NCBI GenBank assembly: GCA_964558655.1
Contig: CAZLEX010000002.1
Coordinates: 68,589-132,588, forward strand
DNA length: 64,000 nt
Source of the DNA: RGIG6353 sp964558655
GTDB taxonomy: Bacteria; Bacillota; Clostridia; Oscillospirales; SIG627
Reading direction: 5' to 3'
Shown in pieces: positions 57,258-64,000 of the stretch. Position 1 is the stretch's first letter. Each line of letters starts with the position of its first letter. The translations under genes were made by a program, and so were the position numbers. Under the pieces are notes generated by a model. The model was not told where the DNA came from. It was given only the letters and a program-made list of their open reading frames with translations, and made no database searches.

Positions 57258-57602
57258 ATTATCCCTTCTTTCTTTTTTGAAGGACCTCCACATACCTTTC
57301 CTTCTGCAAGTGATTATATCAAAGTGGGTGCATGACATACAATGACACGGATATGACGGGAAATGTTGATTTTTTAACAAATTTATGGTAGAATAACCTC
57401 AAACCGACGACGGTGGAACGCCGTCGAAATGCCAACGCATTTAAAAATTTTCAAATTTTGTTTGAGAACATTGTATCATTAAACCGGTCGCACTGCGGTG
57501 AGACGACGGCTACGCCGACTTCAAAGGCTATCGCCTTTGGGTTTATGGTATAATAGACAACAGGTAAATATTGCCTGAAATTTACGCATAAGGAGGGGGA
57601 AA
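57258..57602. other. 345-bp gene-free interval with clustered short palindromes
   Basis: The left part (57258-57400) shows no gene. From about 57404 to 57540 there are four short hairpins: CGACGG/CCGTCG (57406-57426), AAATGC/GCATTT (57427-57442), CGGC/GCCG (57507-57517) and CAAAGGC/GCCTTTG (57522-57539). TTTATGGTA occurs near both ends (57382 and 57542). This looks like a small dispersed palindromic element or a folded leader. An extended -10 promoter (TGGTATAAT, 57546-57554) ends the interval. Confidence 0.55.
57546..57554 (+). promoter_or_regulatory. Extended -10 promoter of the FkbM gene
   Basis: TGGTATAAT forms a full extended -10 element. No good -35 lies 16-18 bases upstream, where the CAAAGGC hairpin sits instead. 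Confidence 0.6.
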
Positions 57603-58712
57603 ATGCCGGAACTGAGAGACGCCGTAAAAGAAAAAGAGTCCCTGTGGGACTTTTTGGTTCAAAGCGGACGCAATATCGTGCTTTACGGAATGGGGGACGG
57701 AGCGGTCAAAATTCTTTCGGTACTTGAAAAGTACGGGCTTCATGCGGCGGGAATTTTCGCTTCAGACGAATTTGTAAGATACAATGAATTCTGTTCCCAC
57801 ACCGTGAAAAAACTCTCGGACATCGAAGAGGAATACGACGATTTCGTCATTCTCACGGCATTTGCGACAAAAATCCCCGAAGTGCGTGAAAAAATTTTTG
57901 CCATTGCCGACCGTCACACTCTCTTTGTCCCCGATATAAATGTTTCGTCGGATCCGCTCGAAGTGTTCGACTGTAAATTTTTTAATGAAAATTACGAAAG
58001 GCTCAATCGGGTGTACAATGCTCTTGATACGCAAGAGTCGAGAGAAATGTTTGCTACCTTGATAAACTACAAGCTTTCGGGGAAACTTGAGTATCTCGCT
58101 CTTTTGGAAGAGTATCGTAGAAAAGCTTTGCCTCTGTTCGACATTTCCCAAGTGGAAAGTTTTGCCGACATCGGAGCGTATACGGGGGATACTCTCATCG
58201 AAGCGGTGCAAACTTATCCGAATTTGAAACGGGCAGCCTGTTTTGAGCCCGACCCCAAAACATTCAAAAAGCTTGAAAAAACAGCTTCGACACTTCAGGC
58301 TGATGTTTCGCTTTTCAACGCCGCCGCGTCTGATGAGAATATAAAGGTTAATCTCTTTGCACAGGGAGGCAGAAACAGTGCCGTCAGTAAAAATTCCCTC
58401 GCACCGTCGGGTATGCAAAAAAAGCGTGAAATGTGCGTTGACGCACTGCGGCCGGACAGCGTCTGTCCCTTTGTACCCGACCTTATAAAAATAGACGCTG
58501 AGGGAAGCGACTGTGACGCACTTGAAGGGTGTCGGGGATTTTTCTCACACGCTTCTCCGATTATTTTCGTATCCGTTTATCATAACAACCGCGACCTTTT
58601 TGAAATATACGAGAAAATTTGTGACATAAAAAAAGACTGCAAGTTCGCTCTGAGACAGAAATGCGAATACATTCCCGCCTGGGATATCGAACTTGCAGCG
58701 TATAACGGTTAG
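57603..58712 (+). CDS. FkbM-family methyltransferase with N-terminal Rossmann-like domain
   Basis: 369 residues. The N-terminal ~110 residues have a nucleotide-binding-like start (NIVLYGMGDGAVKIL), as in sugar-processing fusion proteins. From about 185 comes an S-adenosylmethionine methyltransferase domain: FADIGAYTGDTLIEA, CFEPDPKTFKKLE, and the FkbM signature LIKIDAEGSDCDALEG. Probably O-methylates a sugar or lipid; substrate unknown. AGGAGGGGG precedes the ATG. Its stop overlaps that of the convergent homoserine dehydrogenase gene by four bases. Confidence 0.88.
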   Translation: MPELRDAVKEKESLWDFLVQSGRNIVLYGMGDGAVKILSVLEKYGLHAAGIFASDEFVRYNEFCSHTVKKLSDIEEEYDDFVILTAFATKIPEVREKIFAIADRHTLFVPDINVSSDPLEVFDCKFFNENYERLNRVYNALDTQESREMFATLINYKLSGKLEYLALLEEYRRKALPLFDISQVESFADIGAYTGDTLIEAVQTYPNLKRAACFEPDPKTFKKLEKTASTLQADVSLFNAAASDENIKVNLFAQGGRNSAVSKNSLAPSGMQKKREMCVDALRPDSVCPFVPDLIKIDAEGSDCDALEGCRGFFSHASPIIFVSVYHNNRDLFEIYEKICDIKKDCKFALRQKCEYIPAWDIELAAYNG

Positions 58713-59926
58713 TTCAGAACGCGTAAAACGGTCTTTGCCTCAATGCCTTGCTTCTTGAGTGCGTCGAGATGCGTGCGACAGCATACACCCGTCATTTCTT
58801 CGGTCATGACATACAGATCTCCCTCGTCGTCAATAACACGGACTTCTCCGAACTCACTGCTCACCTTTGACAGAACATCGGGGGAAGACGGGAAGGACAG
58901 GAAGAAAATATCCGAAACACAGTCGGGAGACACAACGCTATCTTCCGAAGAGGGATAACTCCAAAACGCTCTGTAAGCTTTGTCGGAGAGTGCGTCCATA
59001 ACATCGGAAACGATTGCCGAAGCGGTGGGCATTTTCCCCGCACCTCTTCCGCACAGGGTGACATCACCCGCAGCGTCACATCTGAAAGAGACGGCATTGA
59101 ATACGCCGTCGACGCTTGAGATTATGCGGCCGGGTCCTACGACAAAGGGAGCCGTTTCAACGCAGTATCCGTTTTCGGTTTTTACGCACCGTCCCAAAAG
59201 TTTTACGGCACCGCCCCATTTTTCAGCCGCACGCACATCTTCCGGCTTGACGGAGGTGATACCCTGTACCGAAACCTTTTCGGGATCGTTGAACTTGCCC
59301 GTCACAATGTCGGTAAGTATACATATTTTACGGCAGGTGTCAATTCCGTTTATATCGTCGGAAGGATCACGCTCGGCATAGCCTTTTTCCTGTGCCGACG
59401 CAAGAGAGGTTTCGAAACTTTCGGAATATTTGTTCATCATGGTGAGAATATAATTCGTGGTGCCGTTGAGTATACCGCATATTTCTTCGACACGGTTCGC
59501 CGCAAGGCACTTGGAAAGAGGACGGATTACGGGAGTGCCGCCGCCCACGCTCGCTTCAAACAGATAGAACACGCCGTTTTCTTCGGCGGTCTTGAGAAGC
59601 TCGTGACCGAATTTCGCAACGGTCTCTTTATTGGAAGTTACGACGCTTTTTCCCGCTTTAAGTGCCGCTTCGCTGAATTCTTTCGCAGGGTGAGCCCCTC
59701 CGAGACACTCAACGACAAGTGACACATCGGGATCGTTTAAAATGACATTGAAGTCGGGAGTGATTCTGCTGCGGTAGGGGGATGTCGGAAAATCCCGCAG
59801 GTCGAGAATGTATTTTACGAAAATTTCGTCCTGTATGCTTTTTGAAATTTTGTCTTTGTTTTTTTCGATAAGCTCGACCGTGCCGGAACCCACGACACCG
59901 AAGCCGAGAACAGCAATATTTTTCAT
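58709..59926 (-). CDS. hom: Homoserine dehydrogenase
   Basis: Reduces aspartate semialdehyde to homoserine on the path to threonine and methionine. Seen: nucleotide-binding VLGFGVVGSGTVELI, GILNGTTNYIL, the substrate block DPSDDINGIDTCRKICIL, and a C-terminal ~80 residues consistent with a short ACT domain (SKVSSEFGEVRVIDDEGDL). 405 residues against about 430 in Bacillus. Alone on the minus strand here; thrB/thrC are not adjacent. Stop codon overlaps the convergent FkbM gene. Confidence 0.95.
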   Translation of the reverse strand: MKNIAVLGFGVVGSGTVELIEKNKDKISKSIQDEIFVKYILDLRDFPTSPYRSRITPDFNVILNDPDVSLVVECLGGAHPAKEFSEAALKAGKSVVTSNKETVAKFGHELLKTAEENGVFYLFEASVGGGTPVIRPLSKCLAANRVEEICGILNGTTNYILTMMNKYSESFETSLASAQEKGYAERDPSDDINGIDTCRKICILTDIVTGKFNDPEKVSVQGITSVKPEDVRAAEKWGGAVKLLGRCVKTENGYCVETAPFVVGPGRIISSVDGVFNAVSFRCDAAGDVTLCGRGAGKMPTASAIVSDVMDALSDKAYRAFWSYPSSEDSVVSPDCVSDIFFLSFPSSPDVLSKVSSEFGEVRVIDDEGDLYVMTEEMTGVCCRTHLDALKKQGIEAKTVLRVLN

Positions 59927-60012
59927 TTTTCACCTCATATAAATAATACAAGTCATTCTATCATATAATGTAAAGTTTTTCAACAGTTTTTTTCAAAGGA
60001 GGCGTGTTTTTT

Positions 60013-61128
60013 ATGTATTTGCCGGAAAAAGGATACAAAAGAGTGTTTGTCATTGTGCTTTACGCACTGCTCGGAGCGTTCTGTATAAAGTACGGATTTA
60101 AGTACCTGAGTATTGTTTTGATACCGTTCGGAATTTCCTGGCTCGTTGCCTATTTTCTTCAGAAGCCTGTCATGTTTCTGAAAAAGAAGTGCCATATTCC
60201 CGTGAAGCTTTCGGCGATAGTTTTGGTCGTGCTCACTTTGACGGCGGTCTGTACGGCGGTGTTTTTTCTCTCCGATAAACTGATTTCGGAACTTTCGGGA
60301 CTGTACAGATATTCCGAACTTAACGGCGAGAAGATAGTACAGGCGGCAGCCGACACTTTGGAAAAACTTAAAAACACAGTCCATAAACTTCCTCTGCCCG
60401 ACTTTATGGAGGATACCGATATAGGCGAAAGAATCGGGACGGCATTGCTTAACGGAGTCGAAAACATAGTCTCGGGAGCAGTGGGGAAAATCCCCGCGTT
60501 TTTGACGACGGTGATAAACTTTGTTCCGAAACTCTTCATCTTTATTATAATTCTGATTTTTTCCTCCTGCTATCTTACTATCGATTTTCAAAAGGTCAAC
60601 ACTTTTATCCGTGCTCAATTCAACGGAGGGGTTGAAAAATTTCTCGTTGAGTTTAAGACTCTTCTCTTCGATGTTGCGGGCAAGTTCGTAAAAGCCTACA
60701 TTATTTTGTTCTTTGTCACCTTTGCCGTTCTTTTGCTCGCTTTTGTCATCATGGGCTTAAAATTTGCTTTCATCATCGCACTCACCATAGCCATAATCGA
60801 CCTTCTGCCCGTGCTTGGCAGCGGGACTGTGCTCATACCCTGGAGTATAGTGTCTCTCGTTCTGGGCAATTATTCGACCGCAGTCGAACTCATCGTTCTT
60901 TACCTTGCCTTAACCTTTATCCGCCAAATGCTCCTGCCGCGCATTATAGGCGATTTTGTCGGACTGCACCCGCTTGTGTCTCTATTGTCGATGTTCGTCG
61001 GGTTTGCCGTCATGGGATTTACGGGAATGTTTGTTTTCCCTCTGGTGCTGGTCATTCTCGTCATCATGAACGACAGGGGCACCGTTCACCTTTGGAAAAA
61101 TCCCGAAAAAGAAGAAAAAAACACTTGA
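60013..61128 (+). CDS. AI-2E/YtvI-family membrane transporter
   Basis: 371 residues with about eight hydrophobic helices, in the PerM/AI-2E exporter superfamily and closest in style to YtvI of sporulating Firmicutes. Seen: IPFGISWLVAYFLQKPVMFLKKK near the N-terminus, and the conserved IAIIDLLPVLGSGTVLIPW and GLHPLVSLLSMFVGF regions. AAGGAGG lies nine bases before ATG 60013; the GTG at 60004 is too close to it. Transported substrate unknown. The infC promoter overlaps its stop codon. Confidence 0.88.
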   Translation: MYLPEKGYKRVFVIVLYALLGAFCIKYGFKYLSIVLIPFGISWLVAYFLQKPVMFLKKKCHIPVKLSAIVLVVLTLTAVCTAVFFLSDKLISELSGLYRYSELNGEKIVQAAADTLEKLKNTVHKLPLPDFMEDTDIGERIGTALLNGVENIVSGAVGKIPAFLTTVINFVPKLFIFIIILIFSSCYLTIDFQKVNTFIRAQFNGGVEKFLVEFKTLLFDVAGKFVKAYIILFFVTFAVLLLAFVIMGLKFAFIIALTIAIIDLLPVLGSGTVLIPWSIVSLVLGNYSTAVELIVLYLALTFIRQMLLPRIIGDFVGLHPLVSLLSMFVGFAVMGFTGMFVFPLVLVILVIMNDRGTVHLWKNPEKEEKNT

Positions 61129-61153
61129 CAAACGCCTTGTTGTGTGGTATACT
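61125..61153 (+). promoter_or_regulatory. Promoter of infC-rpmI-rplT
   Basis: TTGACA (61125-61130), 17-base spacer, TATACT (61148-61153) with extended TGG before the -10. It overlaps the stop of the upstream gene. Confidence 0.88.
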
Positions 61154-61159
61154 CACACC

Positions 61160-61295
61160 GTAAAAAGAAGCAGAACCTCCGTTCTCACCCGCCCGCGTCT
61201 TGAGCGAGGCGAGGTTAATAGCGTGATTTACGGCGTTGTGCCGTGTTGCTGTGCGGAGAGTTTTTCTTCGCACATTTTTTTGGAGGTGTTTCAAG
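61160..61295 (+). promoter_or_regulatory. infC operon leader with attenuator terminator (L20-leader type)
   Basis: The ~135-base leader between promoter and infC contains AGAACCTCCGTTCTCACC and several G+C-rich paired stretches. It ends in a perfect intrinsic terminator: 11-bp stem 61250-61260 with 61264-61274, then seven T (61275-61281), directly abutting the infC Shine-Dalgarno. In Firmicutes, ribosomal protein L20 represses this operon through such a leader. The position and structure match, but the L20-binding fold was not modelled. Confidence 0.8.
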
Positions 61296-61817
61296 ATTAG
61301 CGTAAAAGAACAACTTGTAAACGAAGCGATTCATGCACAGGAGATGCGTGTCATAGGCGAAGACGGCAGTCAGCTCGGTATCATGAGCCGTGCCGCAGCA
61401 CTTGAGGCCGCAGACGAAGCGGGGCTCGACCTGGTGGAGATTTCACCGAATTCCGAACCGCCCGTGTGCAGAATTATGGATTTCGGTAAATATCAGTTTG
61501 AAAAGATCAAGAAGGAAAAAGAATCCAAGAAAAAGAGAGCCGTTGTGGAACTCAAGGAGATTAAGTTTTCCTGCCGGATCGATACGCACGATTTCAATAC
61601 CAAGCTCAATCACGCCAAAAAGTTTTTGGCTGCCGGAAACAAGGTTAAGATAACCGTAGTGTTTATGGGACGCGAAATGAACCATACCGACAGAGGATAT
61701 GACCTTGTGGAGAACATAAAGGCAGAGCTTGCCGAAATAGGAGCTGCGGAAAAAGCACCGTCGCTTGACGGAAGATTCTTAACGCTGGTTATTTCACCTA
61801 AAAAAGAAAGTAAATAA
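61296..61817 (+). CDS. infC: Translation initiation factor IF-3 (AUU start codon)
   Basis: Binds the 30S subunit and controls start-codon selection. Seen: N-domain ISVKEQLVNEAIHAQEMRVIG, LVEISPNSEPPVCRIMDFGKYQFE, and C-domain FSCRIDTHDFNTKLNHAKKFL and VKITVVFMGREM. 173 residues. No ATG/GTG/TTG fits the family N-terminus. An ATT at 61296 lies nine bases after GGAGG and gives the expected start, matching the well-known AUU start through which IF-3 limits its own synthesis. First gene of infC-rpmI-rplT. Confidence 0.95.
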   Translation: MSVKEQLVNEAIHAQEMRVIGEDGSQLGIMSRAAALEAADEAGLDLVEISPNSEPPVCRIMDFGKYQFEKIKKEKESKKKRAVVELKEIKFSCRIDTHDFNTKLNHAKKFLAAGNKVKITVVFMGREMNHTDRGYDLVENIKAELAEIGAAEKAPSLDGRFLTLVISPKKESK

Positions 61818-61840
61818 AACGACGATAAGGAGATATAAAA

Positions 61841-62038
61841 ATGGGAAAAATCAAGAGCCATAAGGCAAGTGCAAAGAGATTTACTTTTACCAAGAGCGGT
61901 AAGGTAAAGATGAACCACATGGGACGCAGACACAATCTCGGTATCAAAAACACCAAGCGTAAGAGAGGGCTCCGCAAGGCAGCTTACATGAGCGACGCTA
62001 CCGCACGCAACATCAAGACAATTCTTCCTTACGCGTAA
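61841..62038 (+). CDS. rpmI: Ribosomal protein bL35
   Basis: Large-subunit protein of 65 residues, highly basic. Seen: MGKIKSHKASAKRFTFTKSG and the family core GRRHNLGIKNTKRKRGLR. AAGGAG ribosome site. Second gene of the IF-3/L35/L20 operon, 23 bp after infC. Confidence 0.98.
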   Translation: MGKIKSHKASAKRFTFTKSGKVKMNHMGRRHNLGIKNTKRKRGLRKAAYMSDATARNIKTILPYA

Positions 62039-62067
62039 GCATAGGGTAACACAGGAGGTATTTCAAA

Positions 62068-62421
62068 ATGGCAAGAGTAAAAGGCGCTATGATGACGCGC
62101 AAAAGAAGAAATAAAGTATTAAAGCTTGCAAAAGGTTACTGGGGTGCAAAGAGCCGTCACTTTAAGATGGCTAAACAGCAGGTGATGAAAAGCGGTAATT
62201 ACGCTTTCGTCGGACGCAAGCAGAAGAAGAGAGATTTCCGTTCTCTTTGGATTACCCGTATATCAGCACAGTGCAAGGTAAACGGTATCAACTATTCAAC
62301 ATTCATGAACGGTCTCAAGAAGGCCGGAATTGACCTCAACCGCAAAATGCTTTCCGAAATCGCAATAAGCGACAAAGAAGGTTTTGCATCTCTCGTTGAA
62401 AAGGCAAAGGCAGCCCTTTAA
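62068..62421 (+). CDS. rplT: Ribosomal protein bL20
   Basis: Large-subunit protein needed for early 50S assembly and, in Firmicutes, the repressor of its own operon through the leader RNA. Seen: ARVKGAMMTRKRRNKVLKLA, KGYWGAKSRHFKMAKQQVM, RKQKKRDFRSLWITRI and AGIDLNRKMLSEIA. 117 residues, complete. Followed by a strong terminator. Confidence 0.98.
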   Translation: MARVKGAMMTRKRRNKVLKLAKGYWGAKSRHFKMAKQQVMKSGNYAFVGRKQKKRDFRSLWITRISAQCKVNGINYSTFMNGLKKAGIDLNRKMLSEIAISDKEGFASLVEKAKAAL

Positions 62422-62431
62422 ACCGACATTT

Positions 62432-62460
62432 AAGCCGTAACTTTCGAGTTGCGGCTTTTC
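62432..62460 (+). terminator. Intrinsic terminator of infC-rpmI-rplT
   Basis: An 11-bp stem (62432-62442 with 62447-62457, one G-T pair), TTCG loop, then TTTT. Confidence 0.9.
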
Positions 62461-62478
62461 TTTGAAAAAGGAGTACTT

Positions 62479-63102
62479 ATGAAAAAAATACAGCTCATTT
62501 TTTTGATTTTGACCGTCTTTTCCCTTGTTTTGTGTTCCTGCAAAAAAGATGACGGCGAAGATGCGGATACCGTCGGAGGCGGGGAAAATTCCGACATATC
62601 TTCCGACGAAGAAAACGACGCCGATTTTCTTCCGATAAGTCATGCCGTTGAGTGTTATTTTACTTTTTATTCCACAGGAGCGTTTGACAGCTATCTTGCG
62701 GCTTTCCCGAATGACTGGGTTGATTTTTACGCCGAAAAATTAGGTACCGACTCGGACGGATTTTACGAAAAAGTAATTTCGGCATCCGAAAGAGAGGTTG
62801 CCGACAGAAGTATTCTCTACGGGGATTACACGCTTGAATATCTCACACTTGCCGAAGAAGCTCTCGGTGAAAGCGAGATCGAAGAGATAAAGAACTCCAT
62901 GACCGAATGGGGAATTGACAGCGGCAGACTTTCCGATTCAAAGAGATGTTACTATATGTTGTCTTATGTTTCAGCCGATGACAACTCCGATGTGATTTAT
63001 CAGCAGACCGTCGTTGTAAGGTTTATCAAACTTTCAAAAACCGATAACGGCGACGATTACGGCTGGTATGTTCTGCCGGACGATTATCACGGAATAGTGT
63101 AG
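62479..63102 (+). CDS. Small secreted lipoprotein, function unknown
   Basis: 207 residues. Lipoprotein signal MKKIQLIFLILTVFSLVL-CSC with Cys 21 as the likely lipidated residue (LCSC), then an acidic Asp/Glu/Ser-rich linker (about 24-48) and a folded domain of about 155 residues (VECYFTFYSTGAFDSYLAAF, YGWYVLPDDYHGIV) with alternating helix and strand. No family recognised with confidence; the shape resembles small NTF2-like or DUF4878-type lipoproteins. AAGGAG precedes the ATG. Own terminator follows. Confidence 0.75.
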   Translation: MKKIQLIFLILTVFSLVLCSCKKDDGEDADTVGGGENSDISSDEENDADFLPISHAVECYFTFYSTGAFDSYLAAFPNDWVDFYAEKLGTDSDGFYEKVISASEREVADRSILYGDYTLEYLTLAEEALGESEIEEIKNSMTEWGIDSGRLSDSKRCYYMLSYVSADDNSDVIYQQTVVVRFIKLSKTDNGDDYGWYVLPDDYHGIV

Positions 63103-63108
63103 TTTTAA

Positions 63109-63146
63109 AAGCCGAATTTGCGGGAAAAGTGCAAATTCGGTTTTTT
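63109..63146 (+). terminator. Intrinsic terminator after the lipoprotein gene
   Basis: A perfect CCGAATTTGC/GCAAATTCGG stem (63112-63121 with 63131-63140) is followed by six T residues. Confidence 0.9.
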
Positions 63147-63217
63147 GCTGAATAAACATACCTCTCTGTGTCAAGAATGTAAAAGAAGGGTAATTTTCCG
63201 GCAGAGGAGGGGAAGAA

Positions 63218-63760
63218 ATGAAGCACGGTATACTTGTTTTGTGCCTTGTTTTTGTGTTTTATTTTTTGCTTGCGTCGTCGCGAACGCCTACGGCGTCGCT
63301 GAGACTTCGCGTGATAGCCGATTCGGACAGCGATGAGGCACAGGAGATAAAAGGCGATGTTGTACAGGCACTTGAGGAAATTTTCGAGGAGGAAAATTTC
63401 GGTTCGGTAAAGGACGCTGAGAATTGGATAGAAGAGAATATGCAGATTTTGCGGAATACCTGCCGTCGCGTACTTGAGGGGAAAGATACCGATTTTGATA
63501 TTGAAATACGGGACGAACATTACGAAGAAGGTTACGCTTACGGCGTTCGGTGGCCTGAAGGGGAGTACAGGAGCCTCGTCGTAACTCTCGGAACAGGCGG
63601 CGGGCATAATTTCTGGGGAACGCTTTTCCCTAATATAGCTTTCGGAGCGTCGGGAGCTTCGGGGGAAGGTAAAAGTCTCTTTGTTATAAAAAAAGGCACA
63701 AATCTCATAGAGGCGAGAAGTTTCGTTTACGACAAAGTCAAAAAGCTTTTTAGAAAGTAA
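63218..63760 (+). CDS. spoIIR: SpoIIR, signalling protein for sigma-E activation
   Basis: Secreted by the forespore under sigma-F control in known sporulators, where it triggers SpoIIGA to process pro-sigma-E. Seen: N-terminal signal/anchor (MKHGILVLCLVFVFYFLLA), the family start LRLRVIADSDSDEAQEIKGDV, and the signature WPEGEYRSLVVTLGTGGGHNFWGTLFPNIAFG. 180 residues. AGGAGG before the ATG. No clear sigma-F promoter was identified by eye upstream. Complements spoIIGA and sigE in the same window. Confidence 0.93.
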   Translation: MKHGILVLCLVFVFYFLLASSRTPTASLRLRVIADSDSDEAQEIKGDVVQALEEIFEEENFGSVKDAENWIEENMQILRNTCRRVLEGKDTDFDIEIRDEHYEEGYAYGVRWPEGEYRSLVVTLGTGGGHNFWGTLFPNIAFGASGASGEGKSLFVIKKGTNLIEARSFVYDKVKKLFRK

Positions 63761-63803
63761 AATGTTTACTTTTTTGACAGCTGTATAATTTTTTGGAAAT
63801 GTC

Positions 63804-63832
63804 TTGACTAAAACGAAAATTTAATGTATAAT
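63804..63832 (+). promoter_or_regulatory. Promoter of tRNA-Leu
   Basis: TTGACT (63804-63809), 17-base spacer, TATAAT (63827-63832), about 70 bases before the mature tRNA. Confidence 0.85.
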
Positions 63833-63902
63833 ACTTTCCGGCAGATGCACAGGAGGAGGCTTTGTGCTTTTGTCGGAAAATTTTTGCGGTTGCAAAATAT
63901 AT

Positions 63903-63989
63903 GCGGGTATGGCGGAATTGGCAGACGCGTTAGATTCAGGTTCTAATGGTCGCAAGGCTGTGCAGGTTCAAGTCCTGTTACCCGCACCA
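63903..63989 (+). tRNA. tRNA-Leu (anticodon CAG)
   Basis: 87 bases including encoded CCA. The acceptor stem GCGGGTA pairs with TACCCGC. The anticodon stem TTAGA/TCTAA encloses loop TTCAGGT, so the anticodon is CAG at 63937-63939, reading CUG. The long variable arm (GGTCGCAAGGCTG region) is typical of type II leucine tRNAs. The T arm GTTCAAGTC is normal. Confidence 0.95.
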
Positions 63990-64000
63990 TATCGAGTGTT

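Noticed and set aside
59940..59990. TATAAT at 59964-59969 as promoter for the YtvI-like gene
   Set aside because: No acceptable -35 at 16-18 bases; left unassigned.

Overview
The window looks like chromosomal DNA of a low-to-moderate G+C, spore-forming anaerobe of the class Clostridia. Three sporulation genes point to endospore formation: spoIIGA and sigE (15729-17212, minus strand) and spoIIR (63218-63760), the three players of sigma-E activation. A CIRCE-controlled groES-groEL operon, strong AGGAGG ribosome-binding sites, TTGACA/TATAAT promoters, an AUU-initiated infC-rpmI-rplT operon with an attenuator leader, acetate kinase and a ferredoxin-thioredoxin-reductase-like protein fit the same picture. 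No rRNA, IS element or CRISPR array was found. One tRNA (Leu, anticodon CAG) lies at the right edge.

Layout. 1-503: 3' end of ackA. 620-4674 (minus): groEL, groES, ligA. 4827-10171 (minus): an acyltransferase, PAP2 phosphatase, GH2 beta-mannosidase, ROK kinase and SIS isomerase operon. 10300-12762 (minus): S-layer-homology protein, then cysK, an FTR-like protein and thioredoxin. 12891-17212: acyl-ACP thioesterase facing nudix, dGTPase, YlmC/YmxH, sigE and spoIIGA. 17448-23398: metallophosphoesterase, LtaS-like phosphotransferase, two tandem SGNH hydrolases and a TIM-barrel sugar isomerase. 23613-36209: a type VII secretion (ESX)-like locus. 36476-40743: a GH42 beta-galactosidase and an EF-G-like GTPase. 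40906-46030 (minus): two ABC exporter halves flanking a DUF1854 gene. 46268-54573: gpmI, then MBOAT, SGNH-deacetylase fusion, acyl carrier protein, FkbH, ProX-like deacylase and a subtilase. 54585-57257 (minus): an orphan phage tail/holin cassette. 57603-63760: FkbM methyltransferase, homoserine dehydrogenase, YtvI, infC-rpmI-rplT, a lipoprotein and spoIIR.

Two loci stand out. The first is the ESX-like locus. PP2C phosphatase, Ser/Thr kinase, two membrane proteins, a short EssC-like ATPase without membrane or first ATPase domain, a YukD-like ubiquitin fold, two WXG100 proteins, a large lipoprotein, a WXG coiled-coil protein, an FHA/zinc-ribbon protein, a membrane zinc-ribbon protein, an effector-like protein, a DUF3592-like putative immunity protein and a DUF4176 protein all lie in one direction. 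The usual EssA, EssB and EsaA genes are not recognisable here. A membrane protein with two Thr-Thr-Val-Leu motifs suggests kinase-to-FHA signalling. The second is a Dlt-like locus in which MBOAT, SGNH protein and carrier protein are paired with FkbH instead of DltA. This suggests a glyceryl (or related hydroxyacyl) group is passed from the carrier to a surface polymer. Functional statements on both loci are inference from domain content, read by eye without database searches.
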